A stretch of DNA of 64,000 nt from the NCBI RefSeq assembly GCF_021603585.1, contig NZ_BQHI01000006.1, positions 62,001-126,000 on the forward strand. The letters run 5' to 3'. Position numbers and translations under genes: made by a program. Source of the DNA: Pseudomonas sputi (GTDB lineage Bacteria; Pseudomonadota; Gammaproteobacteria; Pseudomonadales; Pseudomonadaceae). Each line of letters opens with the position of its first letter. The stretch's first letter is position 1. Below, piece by piece: positions 1 to 10,300 of the stretch. Below the pieces are notes generated by a model. The model saw only the letters and a list, made by a program, of their open reading frames with translations, did no database searches and was not told where the DNA came from.

Positions 1-3000
1 GAAGGCTATGTGTCCCTGGGCCCTGACGCTTACGCGGTACGTCCGGTGAGTGGCACACGTCTATGGGAGGTACACAATCCCGTTTTACCCAAACGTTATT
101 CCCCCGTGCTTGAGACCAATGGAGCGGGTGCCTGGCGGCACGATTCGGAACTGCCTCACGAATGGAGTGCGTTGACGCTGTTCCGTCGTCTGGGATTTCA
201 GGAAGCGAAGATTCCGGATGCTCGCGCCCTGCAGATCATCGCGGCCAGCAATATCGACGAGACCGCCATGCGCCAGCTATTTGTCGAACGCGGCAAGCCA
301 ATGGCGGCCCTGACGGATACGGTCAGACGTTTTCGCGCGGATGCCGAAGTCACGGCGTTCATGAAGCAGATGGCTGCTCCTGCCACTGCGCCGCAGGCCG
401 ATGCGGATCTGCAGTTGTACTTGCTGACGGAGACAGCGCGCTGGCCGCGGGACATGGCGATTGTCGTGACGGACATCACCGCTAACGAAGTGATGCGCTA
501 TGGCGGAACCAAGGGTGCCCGCGAGGTGAAAATCAATGAAGACCTGCTGAGCAACGGGCAGTTTTACCCACCGCTGCTGGCAGCACTGAACGACGGTGAA
601 CGTTCACACTTGCTGGGCTCGACCACCGTGGAACCGAAGAATCAAAGCGCGCTGCTTGGCAAACATATTGCCGCCCTGGCGCCGCGCATGCGCATGGCGA
701 TGATGGACCGGTTGTTTCGGCGCACCGATGTCTGCGAGTTATCCAGGGGGGAGCCTATCATCAAGGCATTCCCCGGGCTGTCGGCCAGTGTCGCTGACGA
801 GTTGGCCTATCATGCCGACGCGCATGAATGGGAGCAGCTTGATGCCGATACCGTTCCGCTGCGTCTGGCGGAAGAGGCGCGGCGCTATCGGCAGATCCAG
901 CGCCTGAACCGGGCATACGAGGGCTTGTACCTGGACGCGGCGAGCGGCCGTGATGCGGATATGCTGGTGCTCGATACGTTGACGCGTTTGCCTGGCTGGC
1001 CCGGCGATGTGTTGATCGAGATACTTGATTGGGCTGTGTATGCCGATCAGCGAGCCATTGCAGGTCCCGATGGCGCCGAGCATCAGGTATTGCTCGAAGC
1101 GTATGCCGAACGCTATCAGGGTCTGGATTCAAGTAGTCATGTCGTTTCCAGCCAACCTGAACGTACGCGGGCGAATTTCTTCCAGACCTTGTGGCAAAGC
1201 CTTCCTGAACACGCGCGCAAAGCCCTCGGCGTTGATGCGGATCCGGACGGAACGGGCTTGAGAGCAAAAATCACCGCGTTGGCACTGCAACGACGCGAGG
1301 CATTCGCAAAAGTGCTGGGTGTCGAGGCTTTGCGCGACGACTATCGATCGCCGATGGGGCTGGCGGATCGACAGGCCGAGCAACACGTCGCGTACGCCAT
1401 GCCCGTTCAAGGTTTGGTGCCAAACAAATCGCCAGTGCTGATTCGACGCGCTCTCGAACTCTACCCCTCGCCCTCAATGCAGATTGATCGATTTGTTTCG
1501 ACACTGAACGTTGACGATGTATTGGCCATCAGAACCCTTGAGGTCATGCGAGAGGAATACCGGACAATCCTGGGGACGCTGGAACGCTGGATTCAGCGCG
1601 ATACCTGGTACCACGATCGCGAAGGCGTGAGGCTCAAGGTGTCGTCCCGCAGTAAAAACCGGGCGGCACAGGCCATTCTGCGAGCGTGGCGCAAGGAAAC
1701 CCGTACGCCGGGACATTCCGCTGAGGGGCTTTACAGCCTGACCTTCGATGCGGCGCCACTGGGTGACCTTCCCGTGATCATTGGTGACTTCGCGCATGTG
1801 ACGGCATTGCGCATGAATGGCGTAGGTGCCAGCGCCGGGTTAAATGCCTTCCTGCGCAACTTTACCCGTTTGCGAGTGCTGGATCTGTCTGGCAACGAGC
1901 TGACGCGCATTCCCCAGGCGGTTGCGGACATGCCGGGTCTCACGGGGCTTGATCTGAGCAACAACCAGATTCTCTTGAACGAACAATCTGCACAGGCGCT
2001 TGGCAGCAAAGCGCATTTGCGTTCACTGGACCTGAGCCTGAACAAGGCGTTGGGTCAGGTACCCGTGGTCAGTGCGATGCGCAACTTGCGCCATCTGGAC
2101 CTGCACGACACGGGCATCACTCAGTGGCCGGCGGGTATCGATGGGCTGACTCACCTGGAAACCCTGGATCTGCGCAACAACAAAATCGTGGAAGTTCCGG
2201 CGTCCGTGTTCAAGTCGCGTGCAGTGCTCAATCGTGGCACCCACATTGATGGCAATCCGTTGTCCGCGAACAGCCTGCAGGCCATTGCCGATTATCAGCG
2301 AGCGCAAGGTATCAGCCTGGGGGTCATCACTCCCGAATACCTCGCCGCGCAGCGGCCGGAGCCTGATGTGCAAGGTGGTGGCTGGATCAGAGGTCTGTCT
2401 TCCGTGCAGATAAGTCGGGCAACCGAAGTCTTGTTGTCGCTGTCGGCCAATCCAGGCTCACGGGCATTTTTCGACATGCTCATGCAATTGCGGGGGACGG
2501 CTGACTATTTCCGTGTCCGCGCTCAGCTTGGCCAGCGGGTCTGGGATGTGCTGGAGGCCGCCTGTGAAGACGATCGGCTGCGTCGCGTGCTCTTTCGCAT
2601 GGCCAGAGAAGGGCGCGCGAGTGCCGCCAATGTGTCCTTGCTGTTCAGCGACCTGGAGGTCAGGGTGCTGTGTTACAGGGCCGCGGCGGTCGCGCGTACC
2701 GGTAGTGCGACGCTTGAGGGCGATCTTGTTCGTCTGTTGCGCGGATTGTTTCGATTGCAGGAACTGGAAAGCCAGGTCGTGCGGGAAAACGCGCGTCGCG
2801 CCCGGACAGAGTCGTTGAGCCTGATCCAGGCGCAGGATATCAGTCTGATTTACCGGGTACGACTGGCAGGACGTCTGCAACTGCCTGCGCAACCCACCGA
2901 GCTGAATGTGCGGCTGGATGCCGAGGTCACCGACGAGCAGATCGACAAGGCGTATCTGGAGGTGGTCAAGGCCGAAAACTCCTCGCGATTGTCCGACTCG

Positions 3001-3282
3001 ATCAGTCGGCAGGAATTCTGGGCCGAGTATTTGTTGACGAGTCGTCGGGATGCGTTCGCCGAGATTCTGGATCGCAGTGCACGGGCTTTTGCCCTGTTGG
3101 AGTCGCAGGTCAGTCTGTCTCGCGAAGCCGCCGCACAGCAAATGACGACAATCCACGACAACTTCAGAAATGAAAGCCTGGAGTTACGCAAGCAACTGAC
3201 CGATGCGGCACTGGCACGCCATCCGGGGCTGCCCTTGCCGGTTACGTCAGGGCCTAACAGATTGGGAATGAAGTCGGTCTGA
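1..3282 (+). CDS. LRR and NEL-domain E3 ubiquitin ligase-like effector (5' end outside window)
   Basis: The frame is open from base 1, so the true start lies upstream; 1093 codons are visible. About codons 600-760 hold leucine-rich repeats of the LxxLDLSxNxLxxIP type. About codons 790-1090 resemble the NEL domain of IpaH/SspH-type E3 ubiquitin ligases. The putative catalytic cysteine is codon 855, in the context ACEDDR, which matches the CED(R) signature of IpaH enzymes. The first ~580 residues look like the long N-terminal region of Pseudomonas dermonecrotic/NEL-type proteins; no signal peptide can be judged. Known NEL enzymes ubiquitinate host proteins after type III secretion. No secretion genes are visible here, so delivery and host target are unknown. 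Family assignment is good; function is inferred. Confidence 0.8.
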   Translation, partial: EGYVSLGPDAYAVRPVSGTRLWEVHNPVLPKRYSPVLETNGAGAWRHDSELPHEWSALTLFRRLGFQEAKIPDARALQIIAASNIDETAMRQLFVERGKPMAALTDTVRRFRADAEVTAFMKQMAAPATAPQADADLQLYLLTETARWPRDMAIVVTDITANEVMRYGGTKGAREVKINEDLLSNGQFYPPLLAALNDGERSHLLGSTTVEPKNQSALLGKHIAALAPRMRMAMMDRLFRRTDVCELSRGEPIIKAFPGLSASVADELAYHADAHEWEQLDADTVPLRLAEEARRYRQIQRLNRAYEGLYLDAASGRDADMLVLDTLTRLPGWPGDVLIEILDWAVYADQRAIAGPDGAEHQVLLEAYAERYQGLDSSSHVVSSQPERTRANFFQTLWQSLPEHARKALGVDADPDGTGLRAKITALALQRREAFAKVLGVEALRDDYRSPMGLADRQAEQHVAYAMPVQGLVPNKSPVLIRRALELYPSPSMQIDRFVSTLNVDDVLAIRTLEVMREEYRTILGTLERWIQRDTWYHDREGVRLKVSSRSKNRAAQAILRAWRKETRTPGHSAEGLYSLTFDAAPLGDLPVIIGDFAHVTALRMNGVGASAGLNAFLRNFTRLRVLDLSGNELTRIPQAVADMPGLTGLDLSNNQILLNEQSAQALGSKAHLRSLDLSLNKALGQVPVVSAMRNLRHLDLHDTGITQWPAGIDGLTHLETLDLRNNKIVEVPASVFKSRAVLNRGTHIDGNPLSANSLQAIADYQRAQGISLGVITPEYLAAQRPEPDVQGGGWIRGLSSVQISRATEVLLSLSANPGSRAFFDMLMQLRGTADYFRVRAQLGQRVWDVLEAACEDDRLRRVLFRMAREGRASAANVSLLFSDLEVRVLCYRAAAVARTGSATLEGDLVRLLRGLFRLQELESQVVRENARRARTESLSLIQAQDISLIYRVRLAGRLQLPAQPTELNVRLDAEVTDEQIDKAYLEVVKAENSSRLSDSISRQEFWAEYLLTSRRDAFAEILDRSARAFALLESQVSLSREAAAQQMTTIHDNFRNESLELRKQLTDAALARHPGLPLPVTSGPNRLGMKSV

Positions 3283-3292
3283 ACAAGGAGCG

Positions 3293-3316
3293 CCGGCCCC
3301 TTCGACAAGGGGCCGG
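3293..3316. terminator. Bidirectional hairpin between convergent genes
   Basis: A perfect 10-bp stem (CCGGCCCCTT with AAGGGGCCGG) closes a 4-nt loop between the stop codons of two convergent genes. No long T-tract follows on either side, so termination is inferred from position and stem strength. Confidence 0.5.
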
Positions 3317-3325
3317 GGCAGGCGG

Positions 3326-3820
3326 TCAGCGGCGACGGAACAGCGGCAGCGGTTCGTCAGTGGCGGCCTGATAGGTCACCGAGAAGTCCTTGAGGCTTTC
3401 CAGCGCAGCGTACGGGTCTTTGTCCGCGCGCAAGGCAAAGGCATCGAAACCGCAACGACGCATATAGAACAACTGGTCACGCAACACGTCGCCAATTGCC
3501 CGTAATTCGCCTTTGAAACCGTAACGGTCACGCAGCAGGCGGGCGTTGGAGTAATTGCGGCCGTCGGTGAACGCCGGGAAGTTCAGGGCAATCACCTGGA
3601 ACTCATTGACGTCGTCACCGATTTCCTCGGCTTCTTCGTCGGCATCCAGCCATACACCCAGACCGCCGTCGCGGGCCTTGAGCATGCGGGCGTGTTCACG
3701 CCACAGCTGCAGGGGGACGATCAGATCGTCGCAGTTGCTGATTTCGTCGATATTGAAATCCTTGGGCAGCAGGTGCCAGGTTTCGTCGACAACCTCGTTG
3801 TTCTTAATGATTCGCTGCAT
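3326..3820 (-). CDS. DUF934 family protein, cysI partner
   Basis: A 164-residue protein of the DUF934 family, which is regularly found directly after cysI in pseudomonads and is described as an oxidoreductase-associated or probable sulfite reductase accessory protein. The start ATG at 3820 (MQRIIKNNEV) was preferred to an upstream in-frame start because it overlaps the end of cysI by 17 bp, which suggests translational coupling. The visible C-terminal part carries the family's DGRNYSNARLLRDRYGF stretch and a hydrophobic DQLFYMRRCGFDAF stretch. No catalytic motif is recognised, and the biochemical role is unproven. Its place in sulfate assimilation is inferred from coupling to cysI. Confidence 0.85.
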   Translation of the reverse strand: MQRIIKNNEVVDETWHLLPKDFNIDEISNCDDLIVPLQLWREHARMLKARDGGLGVWLDADEEAEEIGDDVNEFQVIALNFPAFTDGRNYSNARLLRDRYGFKGELRAIGDVLRDQLFYMRRCGFDAFALRADKDPYAALESLKDFSVTYQAATDEPLPLFRRR

Positions 3821-5462
3821 AGACGCGTTCCTTGAAGAGGTCGATGCCAATACGCTGGTAGGTGTCGATGAAACGCTCGTCTTCGGTGCGTTGTTCCACG
3901 TACACGTCGATCAGCTTGGAGATCACATCCGGCATGTCTTCCTGGGCGAAAGAAGGGCCGAGGATCTTGCCCAGGCTGGCGTCACGGCTGGCGCTGCCGC
4001 CGAGGGAGACCTGGTAGAACTCTTCACCTTTCTTGTCCACACCCAGAATGCCGATGTGGCCGACGTGGTGGTGACCGCAGGCGTTCATGCAACCGGAGAT
4101 GTTCAGGTCCAGTTCACCGATGTCGAACAGGTAGTCCAGGTCGTCGAAACGGCGCTGGATCGATTCGGCGATCGGGATCGACTTGGCGTTGGCCAGGGAG
4201 CAGAAATCACCGCCAGGGCAGCAGATGATGTCGGTCAGCAGGCCGATGTTCGGCGTCGCAAAACCTTGCTCGCGCAACTCGCCCCACAGGGTGAACAACT
4301 GGCTCTGCTCGACGTCGGCCAGAATGATGTTCTGCTCGTGGGAGGTGCGCAATTGACCGAAGCTGTAGCGGTCGGCCAGGTCGGCGACGGCGTCGAGCTG
4401 CTTGTCGGTGATGTCGCCCGGTGCAACGCCGGTCGGCTTCAGGGACAGGGTCACGGCCACGTAGCCCGGTATCTTGTGCGCCAGGGTGTTGCGGGTGCGC
4501 CAGCGGGCGAAGCCCGGATGCTCTTTGTCGAGGGCGGCCAGTTCGGCGGTCTGGTTTTCCAGCGCCTTGTAGTCCGGGTCGACGAAGTGCTTGGCGACGC
4601 GATGGACTTCGGCTTCGGTCAGGGTGGTCTGGCCGCCGCGCAGGTGTTCCATTTCGGCATCGACTTTCTGGGCAAAGACTTCGGGAGTCAGCGCCTTGAC
4701 GAGGATCTTGATCCGCGCCTTGTATTTGTTGTCACGACGACCGTAGCGGTTGTAGACCCGCAGAATCGCGTCGAGGTAGCTCAGCAGGTCCTGCCATGGC
4801 AGGAATTCGTTGATGAAGGCGCCAACCACCGGGGTACGTCCCAGACCGCCGCCGACCAGCACGCGGAAGCCGAGTTCGCCAGCGGCGTTGTGCACCGGCT
4901 CAAGGCCGATGTCGTGGACTTCGATGGCCGCACGGTCGGAGGTCGAGCCGTTGACAGCGATCTTGAATTTGCGCGGCAGGTAGGCGAATTCCGGGTGGAA
5001 GGTTGTCCACTGACGAACGATTTCGCACCACGGACGCGGGTCGATCAGCTCATCGAACGCAACACCGGCGAACTGGTCGGTGGTGACGTTGCGCAGGCAG
5101 TTGCCGCTGGTCTGGATCGCGTGCATCTGCACGGTGGCCAGTTCGGCGAGGATGTCCGGGATGTCTTCGACCGCCGGCCAGTTGAACTGCACGTTCTGGC
5201 GGGTACTGATGTGGGCGTAGCCCTTGTCATAGTCGCGGGCGATCTTGGCCATCATGCGCACCTGACGCGAGGTCAGTTGGCCGTAAGGCACCGCCACTCG
5301 CAACATCGGCGCGAAACGCTGGATGTACAGGCCATTTTGCAGGCGCAGGGGGCGGAATTCTTCTTCGCTCAGCTCACCTGCCAGATAGCGTCGGGTCTGA
5401 TCACGGAACTGCTTGACGCGGTCCTCGATGATCCGCTGATCGTACTCGTCGTATACGTACAT
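3804..5462 (-). CDS. cysI: Sulfite reductase, hemoprotein-type (CysI)
   Basis: Cytoplasmic siroheme/[4Fe-4S] enzyme of 552 residues that reduces sulfite to sulfide in cysteine biosynthesis. The four cluster ligands are visible as C-x5-C (CPGGDFC, near residue 415) and C-x3-C (CMNAC, near residue 458). The two nitrite/sulfite reductase ferredoxin-like half-domains and siroheme domains occur in the usual tandem order. The start MYVYDEYDQRII (ATG at 5462) gives the length usual in Pseudomonas; the longer upstream reading is rejected because its extra 49 residues look like untranslated leader. It overlaps the DUF934 gene by 17 bp. The 293-bp upstream gap shows no operator I can call, although CysB control is usual for this pathway. 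Confidence 0.95.
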   Translation of the reverse strand: MYVYDEYDQRIIEDRVKQFRDQTRRYLAGELSEEEFRPLRLQNGLYIQRFAPMLRVAVPYGQLTSRQVRMMAKIARDYDKGYAHISTRQNVQFNWPAVEDIPDILAELATVQMHAIQTSGNCLRNVTTDQFAGVAFDELIDPRPWCEIVRQWTTFHPEFAYLPRKFKIAVNGSTSDRAAIEVHDIGLEPVHNAAGELGFRVLVGGGLGRTPVVGAFINEFLPWQDLLSYLDAILRVYNRYGRRDNKYKARIKILVKALTPEVFAQKVDAEMEHLRGGQTTLTEAEVHRVAKHFVDPDYKALENQTAELAALDKEHPGFARWRTRNTLAHKIPGYVAVTLSLKPTGVAPGDITDKQLDAVADLADRYSFGQLRTSHEQNIILADVEQSQLFTLWGELREQGFATPNIGLLTDIICCPGGDFCSLANAKSIPIAESIQRRFDDLDYLFDIGELDLNISGCMNACGHHHVGHIGILGVDKKGEEFYQVSLGGSASRDASLGKILGPSFAQEDMPDVISKLIDVYVEQRTEDERFIDTYQRIGIDLFKERVYAANH

Positions 5463-5755
5463 ATAAGTCCTGTTCTCAGGCTTTGGGCTACTCGGAAAAC
5501 GCTGCGTTTTCGCTTGCTGGAGTCCGATGGTGCCTCGGCAATTACGCGCGCACGGCCGCGCACTCCCTAGTGGAGCCGGGGCAATATACCCGTTTGCAGT
5601 TATGCGCAAAAGTGATGTTTGAGTATATGTAAAGAACCAAATCGCCTAACGAGAATGACTGTCAGCTAACCCACATTTGTCGTGCGGACAATCATCGTCT
5701 TAACTGTGGTCGAGTCTTTCTGCAATCACCGATAAAACCGACAAGAGGCGATGCA

Positions 5756-5869
5756 ATGAGCAACCCAACCAAAGCAAGGAAAAGCGATAGCAGCGTCGAT
5801 GCCTGGGCGATTCTGTTCCTGATCATTCTGGTCGTTGGAACGGCGGTGTTCTGGGTCAGCCATCAGTAA
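5756..5869 (+). CDS. Small single-pass membrane protein (37 aa)
   Basis: An ORF of 37 codons starting MSNPTKARKSD. A charged N-terminus is followed by one strongly hydrophobic segment (WAILFLIILVVGTAVFWV, about residues 17-34) and a short polar tail. A purine-rich AAGAGG lies about 11 nt before the ATG and the frame ends cleanly in TAA. The layout is that of a tiny inner-membrane protein with a cytoplasmic N-terminus by the positive-inside rule. Function is unknown. It stands alone between cysI and the binding-protein gene. Confidence rests on the coherent membrane segment and ribosome site rather than on homology. Confidence 0.6.
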   Translation: MSNPTKARKSDSSVDAWAILFLIILVVGTAVFWVSHQ

Positions 5870-5949
5870 AACGACTCTTCCGGGCCCCGCTTGCGACGAT
5901 TGTCGGACAAAAGGCGGGATCAAGCGCCAATGGCCAGGTGATCAGTGGC

Positions 5950-5955
5950 TATAAT
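5950..5955 (+). promoter_or_regulatory. Candidate sigma-70 -10 box
   Basis: A perfect TATAAT lies 34 bp before the ATG of the binding-protein gene at 5989. No convincing -35 hexamer sits at 16-18 bp spacing, so this is only a candidate. Confidence 0.3.
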
Positions 5956-5988
5956 GCGCGGCCATTTTTCCTTGGGCCCGGATGATTC

Positions 5989-7062
5989 ATGTTCAAGTTT
6001 TTCCAACTCAGCCTGCTCCTGTGCGGCGCGGTTTTCGGTACCTGCGCGCGTGCGGAGTCGGTGCTGTTCCTGAACCCGGGCTCGACCCAGGAAACGTTCT
6101 GGCTCAGCTACTCGCAGTTCATGCAGGCCGCCGCCCGGGATCTGGGCGTGGACCTGCGCATCCTCTACGCCCAGCGCCAGCCCGAACTGACCCTGGCGCA
6201 GGCGCGACTGGCCCTGCAGGGGCCAGATCGCCCGGATTATCTGGTGTTCGTCAACGAGCAGTACGTGGCGCCGCAGATCCTGCGCATGGCCAATGGCAGC
6301 GGCGTGAAGCTCTTTATCGTCAACTCGGCACTCACGCCCAACCAAGAGGCGCTGATGGCAGATCGCGCCGATCGCATCGGCAGCCTGGTGCCCAACGATG
6401 AAGAGGGCGGCTATCTGATGATGAAGGAATTGATTCGTTTGCATCCAGCCGTGGCGCCCGGTGAAAGCATTGATCTGCTGGCCTTCTCCGGTCTGAAAAT
6501 CACGCCTTCGGCGCAGTTGCGCGAAAAGGGCATGCTGCGAGCGCTGGCCGAGCACCCTCAGGTGCGTTTGCGACAACTGGTCTACGGTGGCTGGACGCAG
6601 CAACGGGCCTACGAGCAGGCCAGGCAATTGCTGGCCCGCTATCCCAACGTTTCGTTGGTGTGGGCGGCCAACGATGAAATGGCCTTCGGTGCGATGCGCG
6701 CCGTTTCGGAAGTCGGGAAGGTGCCGGGCAAGGACGTGCTGTTCAGCGCGGTCAACACCTCGCCTGAAGCTTTGCAGGCGGTAGTCGACGGGCGCCTGAG
6801 CGCGTTGCTCGGCGGCCATTTCACTCTGGGCGGCTGGGCGCTTGTCGAGCTGCATGATCACGCGCAAGGCGTCGATCTGGATCAGTATGGCGGTCGTGAC
6901 CGGCAGATTCCGTTGTTGCAACTGATCGACAGGGACCATGCCCGCCGAATCCTTGCCATGGGCGCTTCGCCGAACTACGGCGTGCACTTTCGCAAGTTCT
7001 CGGCGAAGGGGCGTCCGGTCTCGTACCGCTACCCGTTCAATCTGCAGACCCTGATGCACTGA
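5989..7062 (+). CDS. Periplasmic sugar-binding-like protein (orphan type 1 PBP)
   Basis: A 357-residue protein with a signal peptide (hydrophobic LSLLLCGAVFG, likely cleavage after ARA at residues 20-22) and a type 1 periplasmic binding fold like that of ribose/galactose-binding proteins. Visible family-like segments include VLFLNPGSTQETFW at the N-terminus and VSLVWAANDEMAFGAMRA, the usual effector-dependent lobe. No ABC permease, ATPase or chemoreceptor gene is adjacent, so the partner is unknown. Such orphan proteins may feed a periplasmic sensor instead of a transporter. The ligand is not predictable. A TATAAT box lies just upstream. Confidence 0.8.
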   Translation: MFKFFQLSLLLCGAVFGTCARAESVLFLNPGSTQETFWLSYSQFMQAAARDLGVDLRILYAQRQPELTLAQARLALQGPDRPDYLVFVNEQYVAPQILRMANGSGVKLFIVNSALTPNQEALMADRADRIGSLVPNDEEGGYLMMKELIRLHPAVAPGESIDLLAFSGLKITPSAQLREKGMLRALAEHPQVRLRQLVYGGWTQQRAYEQARQLLARYPNVSLVWAANDEMAFGAMRAVSEVGKVPGKDVLFSAVNTSPEALQAVVDGRLSALLGGHFTLGGWALVELHDHAQGVDLDQYGGRDRQIPLLQLIDRDHARRILAMGASPNYGVHFRKFSAKGRPVSYRYPFNLQTLMH

Positions 7063-7067
7063 CGCCG

Positions 7068-7286
7068 TCAGACGCCCGCCAGGTGCACCACCAGTTGCAC
7101 GATGCCGAACAGCGTCAGGGCGAACACCGCCGTGAACGCGATGCCCAGAAAGATGAAGTGGCTGGGCTTGCCGTGGGTGAAGTCCCTTGCCCGGTTCTTG
7201 CCGCTCTGCACCCCGAACGCCGCCGCCATGACGCTGTGCAGCATCTGCCAGAAGGTCGGTGGCTTGTTGTCGACTGGATCGTCCAT
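7068..7286 (-). CDS. DUF2970 family small membrane protein
   Basis: A 72-residue protein beginning MDDPVDNKPPTFWQMLHS. It fits the DUF2970 pattern: a short amphipathic N-terminus with FWQMLHSVMAAAFGVQSGKNR, then one transmembrane segment (FIFLGIAFTAVFALTLFGIVQLVV) at the C-terminus. Function is unknown; the family is common in beta- and gammaproteobacteria. It is convergent with the binding-protein gene at only 5 bp and lies downstream of the metH terminator on the same strand, so it is probably transcribed separately. Confidence 0.8.
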   Translation of the reverse strand: MDDPVDNKPPTFWQMLHSVMAAAFGVQSGKNRARDFTHGKPSHFIFLGIAFTAVFALTLFGIVQLVVHLAGV

Positions 7287-7336
7287 AAATCCCTCGTCTG
7301 CCGTGTGTGTCAGACAAGCATAGTCAACCCATAAAA

Positions 7337-7371
7337 AAAGATCGCAGGCTGCGGGGCAGGCTGCGATCTTT
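7337..7371 (-). terminator. Intrinsic terminator of metH
   Basis: An 11-bp stem (AAAGATCGCAG with CTGCGATCTTT) around a 13-nt loop, followed on the minus strand by a T-rich run (complement of the A-run at 7333-7339). It sits 16 bp past the metH stop codon. Confidence 0.8.
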
Positions 7372-7386
7372 AGCTCGTGCTTTTGC

Positions 7387-10300
7387 TTAGTTGTCGTAAC
7401 CCAGGTTCGGCGCCAGCCAGCGTTCGGTCAGGCTCAGTTCCTGGCCTTTGCGCGAGGTGTAGCTCTGCACCTGATCCTTGTCGACCTTGCCCACGGCGAA
7501 GTACTGCGCCTGCGGATGGGCGAAGTACCAGCCGCTGACCGCTGCCGCCGGGAACATCGCGTAGTGCTCGGTGAGGAACACGCCACTGCGGCCGGCACGC
7601 ATTTCCCGGGCTTCAGGGTCGAGCAGGGCGAACAGCGTGGCCTTCTCGGTGTGATCCGGGCACGCCGGGTAGCCCGGGGCCGGGCGGATGCCGGAGTATT
7701 GCTCTTTGATCAGCGCTTCGTTGTCGAGGGCTTCATCCTTGGCGTAACCCCAGTGCTCTTTACGCACCTGCTGGTGCAGCCACTCGGCGCAGGCCTCGGC
7801 CAGACGGTCGGCCAGTGCTTTGACCATGATCGAGTTGTAGTCGTCGCCCGCGTCCTGATAAGCCTTGGCCACTTCTTCGGCGCCGATCCCGGCGGTGGTG
7901 ATGAAACCACCAACGTAATCGGTCACTTCGCTGTCCTTCGGCGCGACGAAGTCGGCGAGCGAGAAGTTCGGCTTGCCGTCGGTCTTGATGATCTGCTGAC
8001 GCAGGTGATGCAGGCGGGCCATTGGCTTGCCGTCATCGCCGTACAACTCGATATCGTCGTCGTGCACCTGATTGGCCGGCCAGAAGCCGAACACCGCACG
8101 AGCGCTGATCAGCTTCTCGTCGATCAGTTTGGCCAGCATCTCGCGGGCGTCCTTGTACAGCGAGGTCGCTGCCTCACCGACCACTTCGTCTTCGAGGATG
8201 CGCGGGAACTTGCCGGCCAGGTCCCAGGAGATGAAGAACGGCGTCCAGTCGATGTATTCGGCCAGGACGTTGAGGTCGATATTGTCCAGCACGCGGGTGC
8301 CGGTGAAGGTTGGTTTGACCGGGGTGTAAGAGGCCCAGTCGAACTGCGGCTTCTTGGCGATCGCGGCGGCGTAGCTCAGGCGTTCGGTGCGGGCGCTGCG
8401 GTTGGCGGTGCGCTCGCGGACGTCGATGTACTCTTCGCGGGTCTTCTGGACGAACCCGGCCTTCAGTTCCTTGGACAGCAACTGCGTCGCCACGCCCACG
8501 GCGCGGGAAGCGTCGGTCACGTAGACCACCGCGTCGTTGCTGTATTTGGGCTCGATCTTCACCGCCGTGTGCGCCTTGGAGGTGGTCGCGCCGCCGATCA
8601 TCAGCGGCAGGTGGAAGTCCTGGCGCTGCATCTCGCGGGCCACGTGGACCATTTCATCCAGCGACGGGGTGATCAGGCCGGACAGGCCGATGATGTCGCA
8701 CTTCTGTTCCTTGGCCACCTGCAGGATCTTCTCGGCCGGCACCATCACGCCAAGGTCGACGATGTCATAGCCGTTGCAACCGAGCACCACGCCGACGATG
8801 TTTTTGCCGATGTCGTGCACGTCGCCTTTCACCGTGGCCATCAGGATCTTGCCCTTGGCTTCCGGCTTGTCGCCTTTTTCCAGTTCGATGAACGGAATCA
8901 GGTGGGCCACGGCCTGTTTCATCACGCGGGCGGATTTCACCACTTGCGGCAGGAACATTTTGCCGGCGCCGAACAGGTCACCGACGATGTTCATGCCGGA
9001 CATCAGCGGGCCTTCGATCACTTCGATCGGGCGCGCGAAGGACTGACGGGATTCTTCGGTGTCTTCGACGATGTGGGTGGTGATGCCCTTGACCAGCGCA
9101 TGCTCCAGACGCTTGTTGACGTCCCAGCCGCGCCATTCTTCGGTCTCGGCTTCCTTGACGCTGCCGTCGCCCTTGTACTTGTCGGCGATGGCGAGGAGGG
9201 CGTCGGTGCCTTCCGGGGTGCGGTTGAGGATCACGTCTTCGACGGCGTCACGCAGTTCCTGCGGGATCTGGTCGTAGATCTCCAGCTGACCGGCGTTGAC
9301 GATGCCCATGGTCAGGCCGGCGCGGATCGCGTACAGCAGGAACACCGAGTGAATCGCCTCACGCACCGGGTTGTTGCCGCGGAACGAGAACGACACGTTG
9401 GACACGCCGCCGGAGCTCAGGGCATACGGCAGTTCGTCACGGATGTAGGCACAGGCGTTGATGAAGTCCACAGCGTAGTTGTTGTGTTCTTCGATGCCCG
9501 TGGCCACGGCGAAGATGTTCGGGTCGAAGATGATGTCTTCCGGCGGGAAGCCGACTTCGTTGACCAGAATGTCGTAGGAGCGTTTGCAGATTTCTTTCTT
9601 GCGCGCTTCAGTGTCCGCCTGGCCGGCTTCGTCGAACGCCATCACTACAACTGCCGCGCCGTAGCGCTTGCACAGTTTGGCGTGGTGGATGAACTGCTCG
9701 ACGCCTTCTTTCATGCTGATCGAGTTGACGATGCCCTTGCCCTGAATGCACTTGAGGCCGGCTTCGATCACGTCCCATTTCGAGGAGTCGATCATGATCG
9801 GTACGCGGGAAATGTCCGGCTCGCCGGCAATCAGATTGAGGAAGGTCACCATGGCCTTCTTCGAATCGAGCATCCCTTCGTCCATGTTGATGTCGATCAC
9901 CTGGGCGCCGGCTTCGACCTGCTGCAGGGCGACTTCCAGGGCTTCGGTGTAGTTGTCTTCACGGATCAGACGGGCGAATTTCGCGGAACCGGTGATGTTG
10001 GTCCGCTCGCCGACGTTGACGAACAGCGAGCTGCGATCAATGGTGAATGGCTCCAGACCCGACAGGCGGCAAGCCTTGGGAATGTCCGGAATCTGCCGTG
10101 GCGCGTAACCGGCGACGGCTTTGGCGATGGCTTCGATGTGGCCCGGCGTGGTGCCGCAGCAACCGCCGACGATGTTGAGGAAACCGCTCTGGGCGAATTC
10201 TTCGATGACCTTGGCGGTGTCCACCGGCAGTTCGTCGTACTCGCCGAATTCGTTCGGCAGGCCGGCATTCGGGTGTGCCGAAACGTGGGTGCTGGCCTTG

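Noticed and set aside
3555-5570. Plus-strand ORF of 671 codons
   Set aside because: Shadow of cysI and the DUF934 gene, with no recognisable domain.
5920-7317. Minus-strand ORF of 465 codons
   Set aside because: Shadow of the binding-protein gene; it also runs through the DUF2970 gene in another frame.
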